A stretch of 55,193 nt of DNA, from positions 1-55,193 of IMG/VR virus record IMGVR_UViG_3300048686_000358. One strand, written 5' to 3'. Below are positions 1-5,653 of this stretch, piece after piece. Within the stretch, counting starts at the first letter, position 1; the number at the start of each line of letters is the position of its first letter. The notes beneath the pieces are model-generated. The model saw only the letters and a list, made by a program, of their open reading frames with translations, ran no database searches and was not told the origin of the DNA. The stretch is from a virus. The position numbers and the translations under genes were made by a program.

Positions 1-597
1 AGCAACTCCTTCATTTCCCTTGCCGCCTGCTCCTACTTTCCAGTTGACGGCAGTACCTTCGCCGATACTTTCTTTAAACTCTTTACTAACTTTACTAAGA
101 TAGTTAGTCCAAATGAAAGTCGTACCGCTACCGTCTGCTCTACGTACAACCATAATTTCTTGATCAGGTAGTTTTAATGTGGGATTTAATTTTGTAATGG
201 CAGGATCATTCCAACGTTTAATTTTACCTAAGAATATATCTGCTATTACTACACCTGTAAGTTTCAACTCGCCTGGTTTAACTTCTTTCAAGTTAATAAC
301 TGGCACCACTCCTCCAATGGCAGTAGGAAACTGTGTCGCTCCCAAACTTGCTAATTTATCATCTTTGAGTGGCATATCACTTGCACCGAAAGTAACTGTT
401 TTACCTTCAATTTGTCTGATACCTGCTCCACTACCAATACTTTGATAGTTTAGTCTGATACCAGACTCTTTGTTATATGCTTCTGCCCATTTTGAATAAA
501 GCGGAGCCGGGAAAGTTGCCCCGGCCCCATTAATTGTTGTTTGTGCTTGTGCCGTGAATGTAACAGCCATTAATAATGTAGCAAATATTTTGTTCAT
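1..597 (-). CDS. pstS: Phosphate ABC transporter substrate-binding protein PstS (C-terminus beyond window)
   Basis: This is the N-terminal 199 residues of a periplasmic phosphate-binding protein; the gene runs off the left edge in frame, so it is cut by the window and not necessarily broken. Residues 1-18 form a signal peptide ending in TAQA. The mature start INGAGATFPAPLYSKW and the following YQSIGSGAGI and FGASDMPL segments are the classic PstS phosphate-binding loops, and RADGSGTTFIWTNYL lies further on. The family is usually about 320-350 residues. The ATG at 597 has an AAGGAG ribosome site at 605-610. PstS delivers phosphate to the PstCAB permease; phage copies are known in marine myoviruses and are thought to sustain phosphate uptake during infection. 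Three PHO-box half-sites lie just upstream. It follows the porin gene but is separated from it by a strong terminator, so it should have its own promoter. Confidence 0.95.
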   Translation of the reverse strand, partial: MNKIFATLLMAVTFTAQAQTTINGAGATFPAPLYSKWAEAYNKESGIRLNYQSIGSGAGIRQIEGKTVTFGASDMPLKDDKLASLGATQFPTAIGGVVPVINLKEVKPGELKLTGVVIADIFLGKIKRWNDPAITKLNPTLKLPDQEIMVVRRADGSGTTFIWTNYLSKVSKEFKESIGEGTAVNWKVGAGGKGNEGVA

Positions 598-620
598 ACT
601 GTGTCTCCTTGTGTTGAACA

Positions 621-626
621 AATATA
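621..626 (-). promoter_or_regulatory. Candidate -10 element of the pstS promoter
   Basis: TATATT on the minus strand lies 10 bp downstream of the last PHO half-site, the usual PhoB-dependent geometry. TAAATA at 625-630 is an alternative. A transcript starting just after it would have a leader of roughly 15 nt carrying the AAGGAG ribosome site. Confidence 0.5.
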
Positions 627-636
627 TTTACTTTTT

Positions 637-669
637 TTATGTGACAAAATTATTACAGTTGTGTGACAA
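637..669 (-). promoter_or_regulatory. PHO box: three tandem 11-bp PhoB half-sites upstream of pstS
   Basis: Read on the minus strand, three contiguous 11-mers occur: TTGTCACACAA (659-669), CTGTAATAATT (648-658) and TTGTCACATAA (637-647). The Pho box consensus is CTGTCAT direct repeats at 11-bp period with AT-rich 4-bp spacers, and each unit here fits it, the outer two best. The array ends about 10 bp before a possible -10 element, the spacing expected of PhoB-activated promoters that lack a -35 box. The target gene, pstS, is the textbook Pho regulon member, which supports the call. Confidence 0.88.
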
Positions 670-671
670 TG

Positions 672-693
672 AAAAAAGGGGCCGAAGCCCCTT
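672..693 (-). terminator. Rho-independent terminator after the porin gene
   Basis: The minus strand reads AAGGGGC, a TTCG tetraloop, GCCCCTT, then a run of T. The hairpin is at 676-693 with the T tract from 677 down to 672. It begins 22 bp after the porin stop codon and precedes the PHO box, so it insulates porin from pstS. The GGGGCTT/GCCCCTT stem is almost the same as that of the tmRNA terminator. Confidence 0.9.
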
Positions 694-714
694 AAACTCA
701 AAAATGATTTGAGA

Positions 715-1599
715 TTAGAAGCGGTGTGTTACGCCAACTCCAAATGCTTTAACGTCACCGGCAGTGCCAGCAGCGTCAACATTGCGGAATGCAACATTAA
801 GTGCGGTACGCTTTGTGAAGTTATAATCAGCACCGGCAGCATAAGCCTTTACGCTAGTATTGGTTCTACCATAACTTGCTTTGGCAGTAATCTTGCCAAA
901 GTCGTGCGCTATACCAATGCTATCACCTTTGCTCTTTACTAGACCTTGGTCATCGCTGTGAACGAAACTAAAAGTTGTACCTGCTAGTTTTGTATTCAAA
1001 CCAACAACTGTACTCTTTTCTAGACCTTGTTCAAAACGAGCAACGCTACCATTCACACCCATGAATTTACCTGAGGCTGCAACAACTGTTGCATCATTTG
1101 CAGGACCATTCATTGTGCGCTCATATGCTAGTGAAGCACCCTTCATAGGGTTTACGCTAACAAATACTGCGTCACCTAAACGAAGATTGCGTAGATTGTG
1201 TACATCACCTGCTACACTTCCATACAATGTGCCGAACACATCATTGTTAGTGATTACTAAAAAGTGGCTGTGAACATTACGACCTAGATCCACGCTACCA
1301 AACTTATTGGCAATACCTACAGTTGCTTGACGGTCACCTAACTTAGTACCATTGCCATCGATAGTGTTGCCACTTAATGATGTTTCAACAACAGCACGTG
1401 CTCTTAGACCATCGCCTAACTTTTCATTGACAGAGATAGCAAAGTTGCTAGTAGGTTCTGTAACAAGTTGTGTTGCGCTTACATTGTCACCAACTTTAGA
1501 GTTGTCTACAAATGCACTAACTTTACCTGATAACTTAACCTGAGCACTAGCGATACTTACTAAGCCCATCAATAAAGTTGCCATTACGATTTTCTTCAT
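715..1599 (-). CDS. Gram-negative outer-membrane porin (beta-proteobacterial type)
   Basis: This is a 294-residue general porin. Residues 1-19 are a signal peptide ending ASA. The mature chain opens QVKLSGKVSAFVDNSKVG, as in Burkholderiales/Methylophilales porins, with alternating beta-strand and turn segments, and it ends in phenylalanine (THRF), the BAM-complex signal for barrel insertion. It is somewhat short for the family (commonly 330-380). The start has an AAGGAAG site at 1605-1611. A pore in the outer membrane would raise passage of small solutes; next to pstS and a binding-protein gene this suggests nutrient import during infection, though receptor replacement or superinfection exclusion is also possible. 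Base composition is richer in G+C than the neighbours (27 of 60 at 1081-1140 against 16 of 60 at 2341-2400), suggesting acquisition from a host. Confidence 0.9.
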   Translation of the reverse strand: MKKIVMATLLMGLVSIASAQVKLSGKVSAFVDNSKVGDNVSATQLVTEPTSNFAISVNEKLGDGLRARAVVETSLSGNTIDGNGTKLGDRQATVGIANKFGSVDLGRNVHSHFLVITNNDVFGTLYGSVAGDVHNLRNLRLGDAVFVSVNPMKGASLAYERTMNGPANDATVVAASGKFMGVNGSVARFEQGLEKSTVVGLNTKLAGTTFSFVHSDDQGLVKSKGDSIGIAHDFGKITAKASYGRTNTSVKAYAAGADYNFTKRTALNVAFRNVDAAGTAGDVKAFGVGVTHRF

Positions 1600-1612
1600 A
1601 TTTTCTTCCTTA

Positions 1613-1636
1613 TAAAAAAGCCTGTTAAAACAGGCT
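1613..1636 (-). terminator. Terminator-like hairpin abutting the porin ribosome site (possible attenuator)
   Basis: On the minus strand AGCCTGTT and AACAGGCT form an 8-bp inverted repeat (1619-1636) followed by six T residues, the form of an intrinsic terminator. It ends three bases before the AAGGAAG ribosome site of the porin gene. As a plain terminator of the oxygenase gene it would leave no room for a porin promoter, so it may act as a conditional terminator or as a leader hairpin. A weak promoter candidate (TTAACA, then TTATAA 17 bp later) lies upstream. Confidence 0.6.
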
Positions 1637-1701
1637 AGATTAATATTTAACTTATAAAATCCTACGAAATAAATTGTTAATATGTGTAATATAAACTAAT
1701 A

Positions 1702-2469
1702 TTAAATGTAATATAGCGATAGTTTATTAGCATTTTGTAATTTTACATCAGTATTCGTAGTCCTTAATCCTGTTATAGTTAGATTTGGACGTGGTGATGT
1801 GCTTATGTTAATGGTTGCATGTGGTACATTGGAGTGGTCAAATATAGTTACGTCTCCTGCTCTCCATTGACTATGAACATGATTACCGTACACAAAGTAT
1901 TGTCCCATTTCCCAGTCAGCTAAATTTACTGTCATTCTGACAATTCTACCAGGGTCAGCCGGACATCTATGCCACAATTTATCTATATGGGGTGCAAAAG
2001 TTTGTCCAGGTAACTGAACATGGGCACGATATGTTACGTTTTCTAACTCCCAATAATTTACAATTTTTTTAATTACATCAAAGTTATCAAGAAAGTTTTC
2101 TAAAACTACTTGAGTATGTTTGTGATTTTCAACTCCATGTCTTACTCTATCATTATATTCTTGTTGGGTCATAGGGCTTGCTCCGTTGTTAGGAAAATTT
2201 CTAAGCCCTTTGTTAGTTACTTCATCCCACTCTAAGTCTAAACTTTTTTCAATTATACTTTTAGTAGTAGCAGTGAGGTCGCAAACATAACGTCCCAAAG
2301 AATGAAACCATTCTCCTTCATTTTCTTTAACAAATTTATCAAAATGATAATTACTAAAGTTTTCTTTTACATAATCGAAACTGGAATCATATTCGCTACC
2401 CTTTTGATGATTAAAATCTTTGGGCAAGGATTTGATTTTAAGTCTATTTGTATATGTTGTGATGTCCAT
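1702..2469 (-). CDS. 2-oxoglutarate/Fe(II)-dependent oxygenase-like protein
   Basis: This 255-residue protein has the double-stranded beta-helix signature of 2OG/Fe(II) oxygenases, close in style to aspartyl/asparaginyl beta-hydroxylase-like phage proteins. The iron triad would be His161 and Asp163 in APHIDKLWHR and His217 in NVPHATINIS. The basic residue of RPNLTITG near 227 would bind 2-oxoglutarate. The preceding stretch GDVTIFDHS is the usual strand before the second histidine. The substrate cannot be told. The start follows the Bug-family gene with no gap, so the two are probably co-transcribed. It lacks a signal peptide and should be cytoplasmic. Such oxygenases are common in T4-like phages of aquatic bacteria. 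Confidence 0.75.
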   Translation of the reverse strand: MDITTYTNRLKIKSLPKDFNHQKGSEYDSSFDYVKENFSNYHFDKFVKENEGEWFHSLGRYVCDLTATTKSIIEKSLDLEWDEVTNKGLRNFPNNGASPMTQQEYNDRVRHGVENHKHTQVVLENFLDNFDVIKKIVNYWELENVTYRAHVQLPGQTFAPHIDKLWHRCPADPGRIVRMTVNLADWEMGQYFVYGNHVHSQWRAGDVTIFDHSNVPHATINISTSPRPNLTITGLRTTNTDVKLQNANKLSLYYI

Positions 2470-3381
2470 TTATTTCTTATCTTTCAAAGTTTTTACAAAG
2501 GTATCAACTCTTTTTGTTGCATTATCTATTCCAAATATATCTATTTCGGTGTATTCTGAAACGAAATCTTGGTTTACTTGCTCATTTTTCATATATGATA
2601 AAACAAATTCTTTCCAAAAATTGTAGGCTTCAGTATTCGTGTGTTGCGGCAATGTAAGTAGAAATCCATCATCGAATTGCCAATTATTATATTTTTTTGC
2701 AACGTTAGGTACATGTGAAAATTCTTTCCAATTATTTCTCGCTATAATAGCAATTAAACGTAATTTTCCTGAATCTACGTGTTGCTTTATTATAGAATAA
2801 GGCACAACAATAAAATCAACATGCCCACCTATAGCATCTTGTACTGCAGGTCCACCACCTTTATATGGTACTAAAACAGGTTGAATAGATATTTTGTTTG
2901 CATTAAAAATTTGTTCCCAAATCGTTTTTTGACTAGGGCTACCAAATGCAAATGTCTTTTTATTATCACCAGATTTTAGTGTTTTTTCTAGACTATCGAA
3001 ATTTGTAATATCATTATTAGGATGTGTTGCAATAGCCATAACACTACCTTTAATTACAGAAATATGATCAAAATTATAATTAGGATTATTTAGTTTATGT
3101 GTTGCTACAGTTGCAACTGTAGCGAACCCGATAGTATATCCATTAGGTTTTGATTCTGCAACCTCATTGGTTCCTATAAGTCCGTCTGCACCTCCCTTGT
3201 ACATCGGAACGATAGTAATATTGCGTTGGTCGGCGTATTTCTGAAAATGTCGGAAGGCTATGTCAGTGCCTCCACCGGGTGCGAAAGGTATAACAGCCTT
3301 TATAGGTTCTTTAGTTGGATTAAACTGTGCGTGTGCTGTTAATGCAAAAAATGCAGTTAACATTAAAATTAATTTTTTCAT
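2470..3381 (-). CDS. Bug/TctC-family periplasmic substrate-binding protein
   Basis: This 303-residue protein belongs to the Bug (Bordetella uptake gene) family of tripartite tricarboxylate transporter receptors. Residues 1-18 are a signal peptide ending AHA. The family hallmarks are present: PIKAVIPFAPGGGTDI near residue 30, where the two lobes bind carboxylates, and PYKGGGPAVQDAIGGHVDF around residue 175. Length matches the family (about 300-330). The family captures small carboxylic acids, nicotinate or aromatic acids for membrane partners TctA and TctB, which are absent here, so the phage protein would have to serve a host permease. An AAGGAG site precedes the ATG. It is the first gene after the tmRNA terminator. 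The family is greatly expanded in beta-proteobacteria, supporting such a host. Confidence 0.88.
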   Translation of the reverse strand: MKKLILMLTAFFALTAHAQFNPTKEPIKAVIPFAPGGGTDIAFRHFQKYADQRNITIVPMYKGGADGLIGTNEVAESKPNGYTIGFATVATVATHKLNNPNYNFDHISVIKGSVMAIATHPNNDITNFDSLEKTLKSGDNKKTFAFGSPSQKTIWEQIFNANKISIQPVLVPYKGGGPAVQDAIGGHVDFIVVPYSIIKQHVDSGKLRLIAIIARNNWKEFSHVPNVAKKYNNWQFDDGFLLTLPQHTNTEAYNFWKEFVLSYMKNEQVNQDFVSEYTEIDIFGIDNATKRVDTFVKTLKDKK

Positions 3382-3427
3382 TTATTCTCCTTAGTAGAAT
3401 TATTTAATTAATAAGTTCATAATTCAT

Positions 3428-3453
3428 AAAAAAAGGGGCTTAAGCCCCTTTTT
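3428..3453 (-). terminator. Intrinsic terminator of the tmRNA gene
   Basis: A perfect palindrome GGGGCTTAAGCCCC (3435-3448) is flanked by an A run (3428-3434) and a T run (3449-3453). On the minus strand it is a strong hairpin followed by seven T residues. It closes the tmRNA transcript. The A/T symmetry means it could also stop transcription from the other direction. Confidence 0.88.
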
Positions 3454-3491
3454 GAGTTTCTGTTTATCGGTATGTCTTACCTCAGCATGCC

Positions 3492-3524
3492 TCAAGCGGC
3501 AAGTGCGTATGTAGAGTCGTTTGC
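3492..3524 (-). other. tmRNA proteolysis-tag reading frame
   Basis: Ten codons from GCA at 3524 encode ANDSTYALAA and end in TGA. The resume codon GCA follows GTAGAC, comparable with TAGTC before GCA in Escherichia coli. The ALAA end is the ClpXP-type degron, so tagged proteins should be destroyed by host proteases. Confidence 0.9.
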
Positions 3525-3611
3525 GTCTACTTGTTTTGCTTGATTTACGGTCATCGCCTACCGTATGGTCCACTCTGTTACTCTTTGCCCTGTCGAAACC
3601 ATGACTGGCCC

Positions 3612-3719
3612 ATCAAAAGTAGTTTATGTTTGACAATCTAGATATTAGTAAGGGGCATATTCGAATTAGCCTCTAGCATCCTCGGAAGGGTCAAATCTAA
3701 CTGTGTTCAAAACTACTTT
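3612..3719 (-). other. 108-nt intervening segment of the permuted tmRNA precursor
   Basis: This spacer joins the acceptor CCA end to the 5' end of the coding piece and should be removed by processing. Its ends are complementary: CAAAAGTAGTTT (3710-3721, including the last base pair of the acceptor tail) pairs with AAACTACTTTTG (3614-3625) over 12 bp, continuing the acceptor stem almost coaxially. The inner part holds further short complementary pieces such as TTTGAC and GTCAAA. I do not recognise a known riboswitch in it. Confidence 0.75.
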
Positions 3720-3785
3720 TGGTGGACCAGGCGGGAGTCGAACCCGCGTCCAGAACACTTTTCTCTTTGCTTCATACCATAATAT

Positions 3786-3914
3786 TCAGTCATAGGGTTT
3801 CAAAAAATCGTCACCCTCAGAATCTTCTTCAAACTTACTCCAATCATAGGTACATAGTTTATAAATCCAATATACATATAATGTAACTATTAATAGTAGC
3901 AATATTATATTCAT
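3786..3914 (-). CDS. Predicted 42-residue single-span membrane peptide
   Basis: This small frame starts with ATG at 3914, five bases after the stop codon of the His-rich gene, and ends with TGA just before the tmRNA. Residues 1-19 are strongly hydrophobic (MNIILLLLIVTLYVYWIYKL), giving one membrane segment. The remaining 22 residues are acidic and cytoplasm-like (DWSKFEEDSEGDDF). I see no strong ribosome site, so translation may be coupled to the upstream gene. No family is recognised. The clear division into a hydrophobic helix and an acidic tail, with its position filling the gap exactly, is what supports it. Confidence 0.6.
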   Translation of the reverse strand: MNIILLLLIVTLYVYWIYKLCTYDWSKFEEDSEGDDFLKPYD

Positions 3915-3919
3915 AATAT

Positions 3920-4291
3920 TTAGCGTTGGTAACAAGTTCTTTCACGCTGAATTCTACCATCAGGTAAAAGCACTTCACGCCATTCTGTACAAATGGTTTG
4001 TACAGGATATTGTTCAATAATTACAGGTTGCTCAATTACACGGGGTCTTGTTGCTTCATGTATTACTGCGCCTAACACTACGGCACCAATTACAGGTGCT
4101 ACCCAATCATTACCGCGATATTGGTGACCATGATGATGCCCATGATTATGGTGTCTATGGTTGACTGCATGATTTGAGTACATACTATAACACGCCGGGT
4201 GCTTATGGTCTACTCCATACCTACAGTCTATGCCACTCGCACTAGCATTAAGAGCCAGTAAACTAAAGATAACAACAAATAACTTTTTCAT
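3920..4291 (-). CDS. His-rich exported protein with glycine-zipper-like segment
   Basis: This protein is 123 residues from the preferred start. An in-frame ATG at 4297 lies only one base after AGGAGA, whereas the ATG at 4291 has seven bases of spacing, so 4291 is chosen. Residues 1-18 are a signal peptide. A histidine-rich stretch follows (HRHHNHGHHHGHQ, about residues 46-58), then a small-residue hydrophobic segment (APVIGAVVLGAVIHEA). The C-terminus has paired cysteines in TICTEWREVLLPDG and RTCYQR. It may bind metals in the periplasm or act at the envelope; no function is proven. It is driven by a consensus sigma70 promoter at 4327-4355. Confidence 0.8.
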   Translation of the reverse strand: MKKLFVVIFSLLALNASASGIDCRYGVDHKHPACYSMYSNHAVNHRHHNHGHHHGHQYRGNDWVAPVIGAVVLGAVIHEATRPRVIEQPVIIEQYPVQTICTEWREVLLPDGRIQRERTCYQR

Positions 4292-4326
4292 ATCCATTCT
4301 CCTGTGGTAGAATTCATGATGCTTAC

Positions 4327-4355
4327 ATCATAACATATATGGGAATATTTGTCAA
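4327..4355 (-). promoter_or_regulatory. Consensus sigma70 promoter
   Basis: The minus strand carries TTGACA (4350-4355), exactly 17 bp, then TATGAT (4327-4332). It starts just after the methyltransferase stop codon and should drive the His-rich gene, the 42-aa gene and perhaps the tmRNA. It suggests early transcription by unmodified host polymerase. Confidence 0.85.
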
Positions 4356-4356
4356 A

Positions 4357-5631
4357 TCACTCAAACAACATGTTGAATGTGTTTGTTTCTAAACCCTCAT
4401 ATACATTTTTATTTTTTCTAAATACCCATATCGGTTCAACAAATACGCTATTCTTATCTGCCTCGACTATCTGATGCGGTCTGGCTTGCAATCTCATACC
4501 TATCTTACCCAAATAATGTGCATTAGGATAAGTTAAGATATTATCAACCATATCGTCACAAAGATTTAATCTTTCACCTTTACTGGTTCTAGGTTCAATA
4601 ATATTAATCATCATGTATGCACTATCTTTTAACGCACGATAGACCATTTCGTTGACACGGAAAAAGAAATCATTCTTCCATTTTTCAAAAGTAGGATACC
4701 TTATATAACTTTGAGTAGCATTATTATCCTGTGCATATCTCTCAGTTTCAAAATACGGAGGACTGGTAAAATAAAAATCAAAAGTATTTTCATACAAATC
4801 CCAATTTACATCTTCACTGGGTAAATTATATATCTCAACTTTCTTAATACCCGTACAAGTAAAATGTTTGTCAGATTCTACTAAAACTGGAGTACCTCCC
4901 AAAAGTTCTTCATATTCAATACATTGTTTTTTATATGTCTCAAACACTTCGGGATTAGGATCACAACCAACATACATCTTTGTGCAAGGTGTTGCATAGA
5001 AGCCTGCGAGTCTATCACCCCAACCACAACTAGTATCTAATACATGTTCGGCACTGTGTTTTTCATACAATGCTTTTGCAACGCTAGGTTTGAATTGTGT
5101 AGCAGTATATGTACCAATACGAAATGCACTACGGAATGTGCTATCATTGATATCACTATTGCCCAACGCACCCATACGCCAAAAGTGCCAGTTCATTTTG
5201 TTTAGTTTATTGGCATCATTCCATATATGCCATGGACTGTCTACTAGATTACTCCCGCACTTCATACGATTTAATTGCTGAAAATAATTGCTGACGCTAT
5301 TATATGCGTGTGACTTTTCTATAACACCCAATGGCTTGTCGCTATATTTGTATCTGTAATCAAACTTTTCTAATACTACATCAACATTTTTGTATTCAGA
5401 TAACATAGATGTTGATGCAAATTTTGTAAACAAATCTATAAAATCTACTTTATTAATTATTTTAGTTGGGAATAGTAAATTATTTTTGGTAATATACTCC
5501 GTTAGTGATTGTTTAATATCTTCTTTTGGATATTGATTTATAAATTGGCGCCAATCAGTATTAGAAATATTTGGAATACCTCTAGCGTCTGAGTGCGATG
5601 AGAAATAATTTACAAGATTCGGGTCGACCAT
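4357..5631 (-). CDS. SPPY-motif DNA methyltransferase-like protein
   Basis: From ATG at 5631 the protein is 424 residues; a TTG two codons upstream (5637) is possible but less likely. The S-adenosylmethionine site is VLDTSCGWGDRLAGF near residue 198. The catalytic motif IV is FTSPPYFETE near 287, as in amino-methyltransferases acting on exocyclic nitrogen (N4-cytosine or N6-adenine). Motif order (binding before catalysis) is that of the gamma/beta-like groups. The N-terminal ~190 residues match nothing I recognise and could hold target recognition. No restriction enzyme partner is near, so it may protect phage DNA or act on another substrate. It lies 16 bp after the giant repeat gene, with TATAAT close before the start that could be a promoter. 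Confidence 0.75.
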   Translation of the reverse strand: MVDPNLVNYFSSHSDARGIPNISNTDWRQFINQYPKEDIKQSLTEYITKNNLLFPTKIINKVDFIDLFTKFASTSMLSEYKNVDVVLEKFDYRYKYSDKPLGVIEKSHAYNSVSNYFQQLNRMKCGSNLVDSPWHIWNDANKLNKMNWHFWRMGALGNSDINDSTFRSAFRIGTYTATQFKPSVAKALYEKHSAEHVLDTSCGWGDRLAGFYATPCTKMYVGCDPNPEVFETYKKQCIEYEELLGGTPVLVESDKHFTCTGIKKVEIYNLPSEDVNWDLYENTFDFYFTSPPYFETERYAQDNNATQSYIRYPTFEKWKNDFFFRVNEMVYRALKDSAYMMINIIEPRTSKGERLNLCDDMVDNILTYPNAHYLGKIGMRLQARPHQIVEADKNSVFVEPIWVFRKNKNVYEGLETNTFNMLFE

Positions 5632-5653
5632 ATACAATTATAACATAATTTAA

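Larger units (their letters stand above)
3456..3775 (-). ncRNA. ssrA: Circularly permuted (two-piece) tmRNA
   Basis: Transfer-messenger RNA rescues stalled ribosomes and tags the unfinished peptide. Here the 3' part comes first: on the minus strand GGACGCGGGTTCGACTCCCG (T arm), CTGGTCC and ACCA end at 3720. The 5' part starts at 3611 with GGGCCAG, followed by GGTTTCGACAGGG. GGGCCAG pairs over 7 bp with CTGGTCC, with a G-U at the third pair, the alanine identity signal. CAGGGCA pairs with TGTTCTG to give P2, and TACGGT/ACCGTA gives pseudoknot 1. The tag frame encodes ANDSTYALAA then TGA. Permuted tmRNAs are known from alpha-proteobacteria, cyanobacteria, one beta-proteobacterial lineage and some of their phages. 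The outer ends of the two mature pieces (about 3775 and 3456) are estimates. Confidence 0.93.

Noticed and set aside
709-942. Plus-strand frames of 60-118 aa over the porin, fibre and giant genes
   Set aside because: They are shadows of the strongly supported minus-strand genes, with no ribosome sites, recognisable domains or separate promoters.
3720-3760. Possible stand-alone tRNA because of the GGGTTCGACTCCC T arm and CCA end
   Set aside because: No anticodon or D arm follows upstream; the acceptor pairs with the tmRNA 5' end at 3605-3611 instead.
3612-3919. Glutamine riboswitch upstream of or within the tmRNA region, as reported for an OM43 myophage
   Set aside because: I looked for the conserved glnA/downstream-peptide core sequences and did not find a convincing match; a covariance search would settle it.
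4292-4297. Upstream ATG of the His-rich gene
   Set aside because: It lies one base after AGGAGA, too close for initiation; the second ATG has seven bases of spacing and starts a standard signal peptide.
5632-5637. TTG start for the methyltransferase two codons upstream of ATG
   Set aside because: ATG at 5631 is in the same frame and more probable; neither has a good ribosome site.
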